Positions 10,830 to 19,674 of a DNA stretch of 64,000 nucleotides are shown piece by piece. Position numbers and translations under genes: made by a program. Within the stretch, counting starts at the first letter, position 1. Each line of letters starts with the position of its first letter. Source of the DNA: Nocardioides marinus (GTDB taxonomy: Bacteria; Pseudomonadota; Alphaproteobacteria; Rhodobacterales; Rhodobacteraceae); assembly GCA_019801415.1 (NCBI GenBank), contig JAHVJD010000008.1:1-64000 (forward strand). Direction: 5' to 3'. The notes beneath the pieces were generated by a model that worked only from the letters and a program-made list of their open reading frames with translations, was not told where the DNA came from and did no database searches.

Positions 10830-12962
10830 TCACAGCGAGCAGGACACGCAGCCCTGCACCTCGGTGCCTTCCAGCGCCATCTGCCGCAGCCGGATGTAGT
10901 AGATGGTCTTGATGCCCTTCTTCCAGGCGTAGATCTGGGCGCGGTTGATGTCGCGGGTGGTCGCCGTGTCCTTGAAGAACAGCGTCAGCGACAGGCCCTG
11001 GTCCACATGGCGGGTGGCCGCGGCATAGGTGTCGATGATCTTCTCCGGCCCGATTTCATAGGCGTCCTGGTAGAACTCCAGGTTGTCGTTGGTCATGTAG
11101 GGCGCTGGGTAGTAGACGCGGCCGATCTTGCCCTCCTTGCGGATCTCGATCTTCGACGTGATCGGATGGATCGAGGAGGTGGAATTGTTGATATAGCTGA
11201 TCGAGCCGGTCGGCGGCACCGCCTGCAAGTTGCGATTGTACAGCCCGTGCCGCATCACATCGGCCTTCAGCGCCTGCCAGTCTTCGCGGCTGGGAATGGC
11301 AATGCCCGCCTCGGCAAACAGCTGTTTCACGCGGTCGGTTTCCGGCAGCCAGTCGGCGCTGACGTAGTCGTCAAAAAAGCGGCCATCGGCATATGTCGAC
11401 CGCTCGAACCCCTTGAACACCTCGCCCTTCTCCTGCGCGATTTTGTTCGAGGCCCGCAGCGCGTGATACAACACGGCGCAAAAATAGATGTTGGTGAAAT
11501 CAATGCCCTCGGCGCTGCCATAGTGGATGTGCTCGCGCGCCAGGAACCCGTGCAGGTTCATCTGCCCCAGGCCGATCGCATGGCTTTCGTCATTGCCCCG
11601 CCGCACGGAGGGCACCGAGTCGATCGCGCTCATCTCCGACACCGCGCTCAGCGCGCGCACGGCGGACTCCACCGTGGCCGCCAGATCGCCGCCATCCATC
11701 GCCTTGGCGATATTCATCGAGCCCAGATTGCAGGAGATATCCGTGCCCAGGTGCTTGTAGCTGAGGTCGTCATTGAACTCCGACGCCTCGTTCACCTGCA
11801 GGATTTCCGAGCAAAGGTTCGACATGGTGATGCGCCCGGCCACCGGGTTGGCGGCGTTCACCGTGTCCTCGAACATGATATAGGGATAACCGCTCTCGAA
11901 CTGGATCTCCGCCAGGGTCTGAAAAAACTGCCGGGCATTGATCTTCTGCTTGCGGATGCGCGGATCGTCGACCAGCTCGTGATAGCGCTCGCTGACCGAA
12001 ATCTCCGAGAATGGCACCCCGTGCACCTTCTCCACGTCATGCGGCGAGAACAGGTACATGTCCTCGTTTTTCTTCGCCAATTCAAAGGTGATGTCGGGGA
12101 TCACCACGCCCAGTGACAGGGTCTTGATACGGATCTTCTCATCCGCGTTCTCCCGCTTGGTGTCGAGGAAGCGCAGAATGTCCGGGTGGTGCGCGTTGAG
12201 GTAAACCGCCCCCGCCCCCTGCCGCGCGCCCAGCTGGTTCGCGTAGGAAAAGCTGTCTTCGAGCAGTTTCATCACCGGGATCACGCCGGAGGACTGGTTC
12301 TCGATGCCTTTGATCGGCGCACCATGTTCGCGGATGTTGGTCAGCATCAGCGCCACGCCGCCGCCGCGCTTGCTCAGCTGCAACGCCGAGTTGATGCCGC
12401 GGCCGATGCTTTCCATGTTGTCCTCCAGCCGCAGAAGAAAGCAGGAGATCAGCTCGCCCCGGCTCTTCTTGCCGGCATTCAGGAAGGTGGGCGTGGCGGG
12501 CTGGAAGCGGCCGGTGATGATCTCCTCCATCAGCCGCAGCGCCAGCGCCTCGTCGCCGCGGGCCAGCGTCAGCGCCACCATCACCACGCGGTCCTCGTAG
12601 CGTTCCAGGTACCGGCCGCCATCGCGGGTCTTCAAGGTATAGGAGGTGTAATACTTGAAAGCGCCCAGGAAGGTCGGAAAGCGGAATTTATGCGCATAGG
12701 CCGCGTCCCAGATCCGGTGCAGGAAGGCGCGGTCATATGGCTCCAGCACCTCAGCCTCGTAGTAGCCTTCCTCAACCAGATACCCCAGTTTTTCATCCAG
12801 CGAATGAAAGAACACGGTGTTCTGATTCACATGGGTCAGGAAATACTGCCGCGCCGCCTCCCGGTCGGCCTCGAACTGGATGTTTCCCTCCGCATCATAA
12901 AGGTTCAGCATGGCGTTCAGCGCGTGATAGTCGCGCTCGCCGGTTACGCTGGAATCGAGCAT
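10830..12962 (-). CDS. nrdE: Class Ib ribonucleotide reductase alpha subunit
   Basis: This 710-residue catalytic subunit reduces ribonucleoside diphosphates. It starts with the family-typical [13 protein letters not shown] and has the active-site loop cysteine in [26 protein letters not shown] carries the conserved cysteine of the core barrel. The C-terminal tail ends in GCVSCSL, the swinging CxxC that is re-reduced by NrdH. There is no N-terminal ATP cone, as expected of class Ib. It overlaps nrdI by 19 bases at its 5' end. Confidence 0.97.
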   Translation of the reverse strand: MLDSSVTGERDYHALNAMLNLYDAEGNIQFEADREAARQYFLTHVNQNTVFFHSLDEKLGYLVEEGYYEAEVLEPYDRAFLHRIWDAAYAHKFRFPTFLGAFKYYTSYTLKTRDGGRYLERYEDRVVMVALTLARGDEALALRLMEEIITGRFQPATPTFLNAGKKSRGELISCFLLRLEDNMESIGRGINSALQLSKRGGGVALMLTNIREHGAPIKGIENQSSGVIPVMKLLEDSFSYANQLGARQGAGAVYLNAHHPDILRFLDTKRENADEKIRIKTLSLGVVIPDITFELAKKNEDMYLFSPHDVEKVHGVPFSEISVSERYHELVDDPRIRKQKINARQFFQTLAEIQFESGYPYIMFEDTVNAANPVAGRITMSNLCSEILQVNEASEFNDDLSYKHLGTDISCNLGSMNIAKAMDGGDLAATVESAVRALSAVSEMSAIDSVPSVRRGNDESHAIGLGQMNLHGFLAREHIHYGSAEGIDFTNIYFCAVLYHALRASNKIAQEKGEVFKGFERSTYADGRFFDDYVSADWLPETDRVKQLFAEAGIAIPSREDWQALKADVMRHGLYNRNLQAVPPTGSISYINNSTSSIHPITSKIEIRKEGKIGRVYYPAPYMTNDNLEFYQDAYEIGPEKIIDTYAAATRHVDQGLSLTLFFKDTATTRDINRAQIYAWKKGIKTIYYIRLRQMALEGTEVQGCVSCSL

Positions 12963-13360
12963 TCCGTCCCCCAGAATTTCTGCAGCCCGGCGCGAACGCG
13001 GGCGATGTCGGTTTCGGTGCCGGCCAATTCAAAGCGGTACAGCACCGGCACATTGCATTTGCGGGCGATCACGTCGCCCGCCAGCGCGAAGGTTTCGCCA
13101 AAGTTTCGGTTGCCTGCGCCGATCACACCGCGCAGCAGCGCCCGCAGGGGCGGCTGGTTCAGCAGCCGGATCACCTGCTTGGGCACGGCGCCGCGCCCCT
13201 GCCCGTCCGCATAGGTCGGACAGATCAACACGAAGGGCGCGAGGATCTGCGGCAGCGGCTCGCCGTGGCGCAGCGGCAGGCGCGTGGCCGCAAGGCCAAG
13301 CCGCGTGGCAAAGCGATGGGTATTGCCGGAGCCGCTGGAGAAATAGACCAGCCCCGCCAC
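12944..13360 (-). CDS. nrdI: Flavodoxin-like RNR maturation protein NrdI
   Basis: This 138-residue FMN protein supplies the oxidant that activates the Mn cofactor of NrdF. It has the phosphate-binding loop [12 protein letters not shown] and the conserved [19 protein letters not shown] segment. The start is a GTG at 13360, four bases after the nrdH stop. Its presence together with NrdF marks a class Ib system, which works when iron is scarce. Confidence 0.95.
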   Translation of the reverse strand: MAGLVYFSSGSGNTHRFATRLGLAATRLPLRHGEPLPQILAPFVLICPTYADGQGRGAVPKQVIRLLNQPPLRALLRGVIGAGNRNFGETFALAGDVIARKCNVPVLYRFELAGTETDIARVRAGLQKFWGTECSIPA

Positions 13361-13364
13361 GGCG

Positions 13365-13586
13365 TCAGGCCAGGCGAGCGATCATGTCGGGGCGAAAGCC
13401 CGCCCAATGGCTCTCCCCGGCGACCACCACCGGCGCCTGGCGATAGCCCATGTCCTGCACCTTCTGCAGCGCCGCACTGTCCTCGCTGAGGTCGATCACC
13501 TCATAGGCCAGCCCGCGCGCATCCAGCGCGCGGGTGGTGGCGGTGCATTGCACGCAGGCCGGTTTGGAATACACGGTGATGGTCAT
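13365..13586 (-). CDS. nrdH: Glutaredoxin-like electron donor NrdH
   Basis: This 73-residue redoxin begins [14 protein letters not shown]. The CxxC redox motif lies near residue 11, and the WAGFRPD C-terminal segment is typical of NrdH. It reduces the C-terminal cysteines of NrdE. The ATG at 13586 is chosen because the frame upstream continues into the riboswitch leader and shows no family similarity. It is the first gene of the operon, about 110 bases downstream of the cobalamin aptamer. Confidence 0.95.
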   Translation of the reverse strand: MTITVYSKPACVQCTATTRALDARGLAYEVIDLSEDSAALQKVQDMGYRQAPVVVAGESHWAGFRPDMIARLA

Positions 13587-13632
13587 TGGTCTGGTCCCTA
13601 TCTGCTGTTGCGGACAAGGGGACAGGGTCACG

Positions 13633-13680
13633 GGCGGCGCTGCAGGGGGCAGGCCGGTCCACGCACCCAGGCCCGCCGCC
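13633..13680 (-). promoter_or_regulatory. Possible expression-platform hairpin of the riboswitch
   Basis: In the leader RNA, between the B12 box and the nrdH start, GGCGGCG (complement of 13674-13680) can pair with CGCCGCC (complement of 13633-13639). A long GC-rich loop lies between them. It could be a regulatory or terminating helix that competes with the aptamer. No U-tract is evident, so control may be translational or Rho-dependent. Confidence 0.35.
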
Positions 13681-13698
13681 TGTGGTTCACGTCTCATC

Positions 13699-13862
13699 AG
13701 CCCTGGCAGGTCTCCTGGCTTGCGGCTCCGACGTCTGGCCCGCCTTCCCGGCGCCGGTGCGCCAGTGGCATATGGGGTTTGACTCGCCGCTTACAGTTGC
13801 GGGGGCAGCACCGGAATTACACCGGTTTCCCTCTTAGCCTCTGATGTGAATCACAGGCACCA
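13699..13862 (-). promoter_or_regulatory. Cobalamin (B12) riboswitch upstream of nrdHIEF
   Basis: Read on the minus strand the leader contains the conserved aptamer core in order: GGGAA-CCGGTG, then GTGCTGCCCCCGCAACTGTA, then GCCACTGG, CCGGGAAGGCGG, and the B12 box AAGCCAGGAGACCTGCC (complement of 13705-13721). Order and spacing are those of an adenosylcobalamin riboswitch. Such RNAs switch genes off when the coenzyme is abundant. Before a B12-independent reductase this implies a switch to a cobalamin-dependent class II enzyme encoded elsewhere. Confidence 0.93.
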
Positions 13863-13871
13863 AAGCCACTC

Positions 13872-13902
13872 CATATAGGGTTATACCCCAGCCACCCGTC
13901 AA
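13872..13902 (-). promoter_or_regulatory. Candidate promoter of the nrdHIEF leader
   Basis: On the minus strand TTGACG (complement of 13897-13902) is a good -35. An AT-rich CCTATAT segment about 18 bases downstream could be the -10. Transcription would begin just before the riboswitch aptamer. I could not identify a convincing NrdR box pair here. Confidence 0.4.
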
Positions 13903-13942
13903 TATCTTGTTTTCGATATCCACAGGAAAAGCCGCACGGGTC

Positions 13943-14227
13943 TCAGCCGCCGTGCCACTCCAGCGGGGCCGGGTCCTCGCGAAAGGCAAAGCGCAGCAAA
14001 TGGCTTTCCACCACCTCGCAGGTCTGCGCCAGCTCGGCCGCGGTCGCGGACGTGACGTGAATGCTCAGCCGATCCGCGTCATGGCGCAGCTGCGCCAGAC
14101 CGCAGACGAATTGCAGCTCCGCCCCCTCCGGGCTCTCGACGACCGGGATCTTGTGACCGAAATGGCGGACGAGGCGCGTATAAAGGCCTGCGGCCTGCGC
14201 CGAGTGGAAAACCGCGCGTGTTTGCAT
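13943..14227 (-). CDS. DUF2218 family protein
   Basis: This 94-residue protein starts MQTRAVFHSAQAAGLYTRLVRHFGHKI and matches the DUF2218 pattern of small, probably cytoplasmic proteins often found beside iron-siderophore genes. The function of the family is unknown to me. A good AAGGAG ribosome binding site precedes the ATG at 14227. It diverges from the MarR gene and lies next to the TonB receptor and iron ABC genes, consistent with a role in siderophore or iron handling. Confidence 0.8.
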   Translation of the reverse strand: MQTRAVFHSAQAAGLYTRLVRHFGHKIPVVESPEGAELQFVCGLAQLRHDADRLSIHVTSATAAELAQTCEVVESHLLRFAFREDPAPLEWHGG

Positions 14228-14245
14228 TGCTGCTCCTTAGAATTG

Positions 14246-14271
14246 ATAATAGCCAAGATACTGGCAGATAT
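14246..14271. promoter_or_regulatory. Candidate operator between DUF2218 and MarR genes
   Basis: An imperfect inverted repeat, ATAATAGCCA-AGATAC-TGGCAGATAT (7 of 10 positions paired), lies in the AT-rich divergent spacer 14228-14357. Its size and position suit a MarR-type dimer controlling both genes. Confidence 0.35.
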
Positions 14272-14357
14272 TGATTTTAAACCGTTTCAACACGCCGCGC
14301 CCGGCGTTGGTCTGCGTTCTGGGCGTTTGCATTGGTGCCACCTGAAAGGACGCGACC

Positions 14358-14837
14358 ATGACCACCCGCCCCGGCCCCTCGCCGAACGCCGCCTTCTTCG
14401 GAGACGACGACGAAGCGATTGCCTACAACCGCGCCTGGTTCAACATCATGCGCGCCCACCGCAAGTTTCACCCGCGGATCGCGCGGGCGCTGAAGAGCCA
14501 TGGCATCAATGACCCGATCTGGTACGAGATCCTGCTCGAACTGGAGCGCGCCGGTGCCGACGGCCAGCCGATGGCGGCGCTGGAGGACAAGCTGTTCGTG
14601 CCGCAATACGCGCTCTCCCGACATGTGGCCCGGATGGAAAAGGACGGGCTGCTGCGGCGCGAATTCATCGCCGACGGGCGGCGCAAGCAGATCCTCTTTC
14701 TCACCGACCGCGGCGCCGGGCTGCATACGAAGATCTGGCCAACCTACTGGGAGGCGATGCAGACCGAAATCGGCCAGCATCTGACCACCGAGGAGGCCTA
14801 TGCCCTGTCGCGCCTGCTGATCAAGCTGCTGCCGTGA
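14358..14837 (+). CDS. MarR-family transcriptional regulator
   Basis: This 159-residue winged-helix regulator has the recognition-helix region FVPQYALSRHVARMEKDGLL followed by the wing RREFIADGRRKQILFLTDRG. Flanking helices for dimerisation are present. It sits between the divergent DUF2218 gene and the convergent TonB receptor, so it may control the iron-siderophore island. It is also a candidate ligand for the CATGC-N4-GCATG sites there. An A/G-rich ribosome binding site (GAAAGGA) precedes the ATG. The inducer is unknown. Confidence 0.88.
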   Translation: MTTRPGPSPNAAFFGDDDEAIAYNRAWFNIMRAHRKFHPRIARALKSHGINDPIWYEILLELERAGADGQPMAALEDKLFVPQYALSRHVARMEKDGLLRREFIADGRRKQILFLTDRGAGLHTKIWPTYWEAMQTEIGQHLTTEEAYALSRLLIKLLP

Positions 14838-14862
14838 AGCCGCGCCGAAGGCGGCTTCACGG
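14832..14862. terminator. Bidirectional hairpin terminator
   Basis: CCGTGAAGCCGC (14832-14843) pairs perfectly with GCGGCTTCACGG (14851-14862) over a 7-base loop. It overlaps the MarR stop codon and lies 7 bases beyond the TonB receptor stop. It separates the two convergent genes. Confidence 0.75.
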
Positions 14863-14869
14863 CTGATCC

Positions 14870-16816
14870 TCAGAACCGCGCGACCGCCTCGATCATGAAG
14901 GTGCGCCCCGGCTCCTTCAGCGGCACGATCGAAGCATATTCGCCGCCATAGGTGGCCCGGTCGGCGTAGTCGGCGTCAAAAAGGTTCTGCACCGAGGCCC
15001 GCAGGGTCACGCCGTTCAGCGACGGCGGGGTATATTCGGCGAAGACGTTCACGACCTCATAGCCGTCCAGCTCCTGGGTGCCCGCTCCGCCGGTGTCGTA
15101 GTCGCGGGCCAGATCCAGGCTGCCGCCCACGAGCAGGCTGTACTGCGGCAGTTCCTGCTGGACCTGCAATGCCAGCACCTGGCCCAGCGGCGCCCCCAAA
15201 TCGCGCGCCTCGTAGCTGCCGGTAGAAGCGCCGTTTAGCTCGATGTCGCTGTCGGTGAAGCTCAGCCGCACGAAACCACCAAGCCAGCCATAGGTCGCAC
15301 CCAGGCTGTAGCCTTCGCTTTGGAAATCGATGTTGCCCGAGTTTTCACGCGCATTCTCGACCTCGGTGCGAAAGACCTCGGCCCCCAGCGTAAGATTGCC
15401 CGCGCTCCAGTCGACGCCGAGGTTGAAATTCTCGGCCCGCGAACTTTCCAGCCCGGCATAGGTCCAGCCCGGATCGAAGACATAGTTGTCTTCCAGCTGG
15501 ATGCCGCCGAACACGCTCGAATAGCCTGCCCGCAGCGACAGCGCGTCCGTCACCTTGTAGCGCGCCGACAGGTTGCCGCTGGCACCGGACACGCTCAGCT
15601 CCTGGCCGCCAGAGCCGGTGAAGTCCTGCCAGTCATACCGCAGGCCCGCCGACAGCTTCCAGCGGTCCGAAGGCTCCAGCCGGGCCTGGGCGAACAGGCC
15701 GATGTTGTCGGCAGCTTCACGCAGCCCGCTGGTGGAGGGGTCAGAGTACTCGGACTCCCGGTCGTAATAGTCCAGACCGGCAACGATGGTGCTGCTCTGC
15801 GACAGATGGAAGGTGTTCTGCACCTTGGCCGACAGGGTGCTGGAAACGCCCTTGCTGCCATAGGGCTCGGGCACCCGCACGTCGGCCTCGGAATAGCCCA
15901 GCACCGCTTCGGGATCCCACATGCCTGTGTCGATCGTGCTCTCGTAGCGCAGGCTGTAGGTGGTGCGTTCAGTGTCGTAACGCCGGGTCAGCGGAACTGG
16001 ACGCCCGCCGATCACCTCGCCGATGTTGGAGCGGTAGGGGCGGATCGCATCATCGCTGATCTGCTGGCCGGTCAGCTCCAGCCGGTGGCCGGTGTCGGAT
16101 TCATAGGCCAGCTTCAGCAGGCGGCTTTGCAGATCCGCGGCGGTGCCCTGCACCACGTTGCCCGAGCCATCCTCGTAATCGTCGCCGGTGGCCGATTTCA
16201 GATAGCCAAGCGCCTCGAAACCGCCCGAACGGGTTGCCAGCGTCAGTGACCGGCTGAAGGTCGCACCATTGTCGCCGTAGCTCAGCCGCGCAGTGCCACC
16301 GAAGGTTTCGCCATCGGCCAGCACATCCGCGGCATCCACGGTCTCCATGATGACCGCGCCGGCCACGGCATTCGGGCCGGTGTCGGCGGCAGCCACGCCG
16401 GGGTCGACGCGAACGAATTTCAGGATGCCGGGGTCAAAGGCATTGGCGCTGACGTGGTGGAACACGCGGTTGTTCTGCAAGGCCCCGTCCAGCGCCACGG
16501 TCAGGTTCAGCATGTCGATGCCGTTGACGAAGATCTTCTGCGCAATCGGGATCGCCCCCCCAACCGAGACAGAGGCGATGCCGCTGAACACGTCCTTCAG
16601 GTCGCCGGAGCGCGCCCGGTCCAGCTCGGCGTCGGCCACGTAGACCGAATTGTCGCGGTCAGCGGCATCGCCAACCGGGTCCTGCTGGCGCACCACGATC
16701 GGGTCCAGCGACAGGACGGTGGATGTTGTTTGCTCCGCCGCGGCAGGCAAAGCGGTCAAGAATGTAAGAGCGGTGCCGCACAAAAGGCGGGCCCGCGGCG
16801 CGGTGAAGGCGGCCAT
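14870..16816 (-). CDS. TonB-dependent outer-membrane receptor
   Basis: This 648-residue protein has a signal peptide (to about AAAEQ), a plug domain at about residues 35-160 (VYVADAELDR, DVFSGIASVSVGG) and a 22-strand-type barrel. It ends in the outer-membrane signature ...IEAVARF with a terminal aromatic residue. It should import a ferric siderophore or similar chelate using TonB-ExbBD energy. No TonB-ExbBD genes are in this window. The ABC importer genes 17031-20571 lie immediately upstream on the same strand, so they probably form one uptake route. A palindromic site lies 93-108 bases before the start. Confidence 0.92.
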   Translation of the reverse strand: MAAFTAPRARLLCGTALTFLTALPAAAEQTTSTVLSLDPIVVRQQDPVGDAADRDNSVYVADAELDRARSGDLKDVFSGIASVSVGGAIPIAQKIFVNGIDMLNLTVALDGALQNNRVFHHVSANAFDPGILKFVRVDPGVAAADTGPNAVAGAVIMETVDAADVLADGETFGGTARLSYGDNGATFSRSLTLATRSGGFEALGYLKSATGDDYEDGSGNVVQGTAADLQSRLLKLAYESDTGHRLELTGQQISDDAIRPYRSNIGEVIGGRPVPLTRRYDTERTTYSLRYESTIDTGMWDPEAVLGYSEADVRVPEPYGSKGVSSTLSAKVQNTFHLSQSSTIVAGLDYYDRESEYSDPSTSGLREAADNIGLFAQARLEPSDRWKLSAGLRYDWQDFTGSGGQELSVSGASGNLSARYKVTDALSLRAGYSSVFGGIQLEDNYVFDPGWTYAGLESSRAENFNLGVDWSAGNLTLGAEVFRTEVENARENSGNIDFQSEGYSLGATYGWLGGFVRLSFTDSDIELNGASTGSYEARDLGAPLGQVLALQVQQELPQYSLLVGGSLDLARDYDTGGAGTQELDGYEVVNVFAEYTPPSLNGVTLRASVQNLFDADYADRATYGGEYASIVPLKEPGRTFMIEAVARF

Positions 16817-16905
16817 GGTAGTTCCCCAAGTTTCAGGTTGCGTGCTGGGCTTGCCCTGAAACGGGGCTGGCGAGGCGGTTCACCCGGCTTTTAGGCAGTT
16901 TCCCC

Positions 16906-16927
16906 TTGACATGCAAGTGCATGTTAA
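16906..16927 (-). promoter_or_regulatory. Palindromic operator upstream of TonB receptor
   Basis: ACATGCA-AG-TGCATGT (16909-16924) is a perfect inverted repeat, nearly extended to 22 bp. It overlaps a possible -35 (TTGCAT) on the minus strand. Its core CATGC-N4-GCATG recurs before the siderophore-binding protein gene at 20621-20634, suggesting one shared regulator. Confidence 0.65.
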
Positions 16928-17030
16928 GGGGCGCACCGCGTTTCAGCCCCTTGCCCCGGCGCCTGCCTGCCCTTGTCTTTCCGCTCAGGATTGGTCTGCG
17001 CTGGTCTCTTGAACCCGACGCGCGCTGCGA

Positions 17031-17783
17031 TCAGACCAGCACCACCGGGCGACCGCCGACGCTGTGTACCGGGGCCGCGGTGCCAAAGACCTGCTCCAGC
17101 ATCGCCGCCGTCACGGTCTCCGCCGGGGCACCGTCCGCAACCACGCGTCCTCCCTTCAGCACCACGATGCGATCGGCATAGGCGGTGGCATAGTTGATGT
17201 CATGCAGCACGATCACGACGGTACGCCCCTGGTCGTCGGCCAACTGGCGCAGCTGCGCCATCAGGCTGCGGGCGGCGGCAAGGTCGAGGTTGTTCAATGG
17301 CTCATCCAGCAGCAGGAAATCCGTATCCTGCACATAGGACATGGCGACGAAGGCGCGCTGGCGCTGGCCGCCCGACAGCGTCTCCAGCTGGCGGTCCGCC
17401 AGCGGCCCAAGGTCGAATTGCGCCAGCGCCGCTTCGACGCGGGCGCGGTCCCCGGCCGTGGGGCGGCCGCGGTGGTGCGGATAGCGGCCAAAGCCGACCA
17501 GGTCGCGCACCGTCAGGCGGCTCGAGGCGTTCACCTGCTGCGGCAGGATCGCCAGCTTGCGCGCCAGCGCGCGGTCGTCGCATTGGCCCAGCTGCATGTC
17601 GTCCACTCGGATCTGCCCCTGCTGCAGCGGCTGCAGCCGGGCAATCAGCGACAACAGCGTCGACTTGCCCGCCCCGTTGGGCCCGGCCAGCGCGATCACC
17701 CCGCCGCGCTCCAGTCGCAGTGACACATCGGTCAGGATCTGCGCTTGGCCGATCCGGTGGCTGACGGATTGAATCTCGATCAT
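17031..17783 (-). CDS. Iron-siderophore ABC transporter ATP-binding protein
   Basis: This 250-residue ATPase is of the FepC/YclP type. It has Walker A GPNGAGKS, signature LSGGQRQRAFVAM, Walker B FLLLDEPLNNLD and switch VLHDINYA. The characteristic ILPQQVNASSRLTVRDLVGFGRYPHH segment is typical of iron-chelate importers. The ATG at 17783 overlaps the preceding permease stop (ATGA). It is the last gene of the importer operon, upstream of the TonB receptor. Confidence 0.93.
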   Translation of the reverse strand: MIEIQSVSHRIGQAQILTDVSLRLERGGVIALAGPNGAGKSTLLSLIARLQPLQQGQIRVDDMQLGQCDDRALARKLAILPQQVNASSRLTVRDLVGFGRYPHHRGRPTAGDRARVEAALAQFDLGPLADRQLETLSGGQRQRAFVAMSYVQDTDFLLLDEPLNNLDLAAARSLMAQLRQLADDQGRTVVIVLHDINYATAYADRIVVLKGGRVVADGAPAETVTAAMLEQVFGTAAPVHSVGGRPVVLV

Positions 17784-18724
17784 TGTTTCAGCCCTTTCAG
17801 CAACAACGCCAGGAACACCAGCCCGCCCAGGAATTCGACCACCACGCTCAACGGCGTGCTGAGATGCATCACCCGCTCCATCACCCATTGGCCGCCGGTC
17901 AGCACCACCCCCGCCATCATCGCGCAGGCGGGCAGCAGCACCGCATGGCGGTGGGTCGGCAGCACGAGATAGGTGAGCGCCGTCACCAGCAGCCCGAAGA
18001 ACGCCACCGGCCCCACCAGCGCGGTCGAGACCGACACCAGCAGCGAGATCACCAGCAGCGCCTGCCACTGGCCGCGCTGCGGATCCTCGCCCAGCGACAC
18101 CGCCGCCACCGGCCCCAGCGCCAGCACGTCGAGCCGGAACCGCATCCGCCAGGCCGCCAGCAGCGCCACAAGGCACAGCAGCGCGGCAATCGCCACGAGG
18201 TCGGTCTCGGCCCGCGAAAACCGCGCATAAGATGCCGCCTGCACCACCGCGTATTCATTCGGGTCGATCACCCGCTGCAGAAAACTGGTGATCGATCGCA
18301 GCATCACCGCCAGCACTACCCCGGTCAGAACCATCCGCATCAGGTCGCCGCGCCCGGCCCGCAGCACCGCGCCAAACAGCGCCAGCGCGGCGCCGCACAT
18401 CAACACCGCGCTCCCCGCCATCACCCATTGGCGGTCCAGCAGCAGAAACTGCTGCGCGCCCATGGCAAAGACCATGCCGCTGAGCAGCAGGATATAGAGC
18501 GCGTCGAACCCCATGATCGAGGGCGTCAGCAGGCGGTTGCCGGTGATGGTCTGAAACAGCACCGCCGCCACCGCCTGCGCGGTGCCCGCCAGCAGCAGCG
18601 CCGCCAGCTTCTGGCCGCGGAACATCAACGCAAACTCCCAGCTGCCCTTCACCCCCGTGAACAGGTAGGCAAGACAGCAGGCCAGCAGGGCCAGCGCCAA
18701 AAGCAGCATTCGGTTACGCAGCAT
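17780..18724 (-). CDS. Iron-siderophore ABC permease (FecCD family), second subunit
   Basis: This membrane protein of about 314 residues has eight to ten hydrophobic helices. Family stretches are FQTITGNRLLTPSIMGFDALYILL and GPVAFFGLLVTALTYLVLPTHRHAVLLP. I chose the ATG at 18724 (MLRNRM). It follows a GGGGG motif and overlaps the preceding permease by 11 bases, while the next upstream ATG (18739) has no better signal. It resembles the second permease of YclNOPQ/VctPDGC-type catechol-siderophore systems. Confidence 0.9.
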   Translation of the reverse strand: MLRNRMLLLALALLACCLAYLFTGVKGSWEFALMFRGQKLAALLLAGTAQAVAAVLFQTITGNRLLTPSIMGFDALYILLLSGMVFAMGAQQFLLLDRQWVMAGSAVLMCGAALALFGAVLRAGRGDLMRMVLTGVVLAVMLRSITSFLQRVIDPNEYAVVQAASYARFSRAETDLVAIAALLCLVALLAAWRMRFRLDVLALGPVAAVSLGEDPQRGQWQALLVISLLVSVSTALVGPVAFFGLLVTALTYLVLPTHRHAVLLPACAMMAGVVLTGGQWVMERVMHLSTPLSVVVEFLGGLVFLALLLKGLKQ

Positions 18725-19670
18725 GCGACCCCCGGCCATAGAGCATCCACAAGAAGACAGCGGCGCCCAGAATGCCGATCACCGTCGCCGCGGGGATCTC
18801 GAACGGGTGGATCAGCAGCCGCCCGGCCAGGTCCGCCGCCAGCACCAGCGCCGCCCCCGCCAGCGCCGTCACCGGCAGGCTGCGGCGCAAATTGTCGCCG
18901 GCCACCCGGCTGACCAGATTGGGCACCACCAGCCCGACAAAGGGGATCATCCCCACCGTCACCACCGTCAGCCCGGAGACCAGCGCGATCACCACCAGCC
19001 CCGCCAGCACCACCTGCCGGTAGTTGAGGCCCAGGTTCAGGCTGACCGCCTCGCCCAGGCCCAGGATCGACAGCTGGTCGGCCACCAGGTAGCTCGCCAG
19101 CGCCGCCAGCCCGGCCAGCCACAGCAGCTCATAGCGGCCACGCATTGTGCCGGAGAATTCCCCGCCGAGCCAGATTTCCAGGTATTGCAGCATGTCGGCC
19201 TGAAAGGCGGCATAGGCCGTGGCCGCCCCGATCACGCCGCCATAGACCAGCCCCACCAGCGGCACCAGCAGCGGCTGGGTCGGCGGCAGCCGCCGGGTGA
19301 TGGCAAAGAAGCCGAGGCTGCCCGCCAGCGCGGTCAGCGCCGCCAGCGCCATCTTCACCGGCAGCGCCGCCCCCGGCAGCAGCACCGAGGTCAGAAGGAT
19401 GCCCAGCACCGCGCTCTGTCCGGTGCCGGCCGTCATCGGCTCGACAAAGCGGTTCTGCGCGATCAGCTGCATGATCTGCCCCGCCACCGCCAGCGCCGCA
19501 CCGGTCAGCAAGGCCGCCAGCGTGCGCGGCAGGCGGCTGTCGCGGATCAGCTCCCAGCCCTCGCCGGAGGTCAGCAGCGCCCGCGCGTCCAGCCCCGCCA
19601 CGCCCGCAAGCAGCGAGGCGCAGACCAGCGCGAGCAGCGCCAGAAGGGCAATCAGCGTTGCGCGGGCCAC
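18714..19670 (-). CDS. Iron-siderophore ABC permease (FecCD family), first subunit
   Basis: This 318-residue polytopic permease has the segments RLPRTLAALLTGAALAVAGQIMQ and NRFVEPMTAGTGQSAVLGILL that define FecCD permeases. VGMIPFVGLVVPNLVSRVAGDNLRR near residue 245 is the ATPase-contact region. It begins four bases after the binding-protein stop. It forms the channel with the next permease. Confidence 0.93.
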   Translation of the reverse strand: MARATLIALLALLALVCASLLAGVAGLDARALLTSGEGWELIRDSRLPRTLAALLTGAALAVAGQIMQLIAQNRFVEPMTAGTGQSAVLGILLTSVLLPGAALPVKMALAALTALAGSLGFFAITRRLPPTQPLLVPLVGLVYGGVIGAATAYAAFQADMLQYLEIWLGGEFSGTMRGRYELLWLAGLAALASYLVADQLSILGLGEAVSLNLGLNYRQVVLAGLVVIALVSGLTVVTVGMIPFVGLVVPNLVSRVAGDNLRRSLPVTALAGAALVLAADLAGRLLIHPFEIPAATVIGILGAAVFLWMLYGRGSHAA

Positions 19671-19674
19671 CGGC

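Noticed and set aside
13872-13930. NrdR boxes before the nrd operon
   Set aside because: AT-rich palindrome-like pieces (CCATATAGGG, GATATC) are present, but no pair of sites matches the NrdR consensus with the usual spacing.
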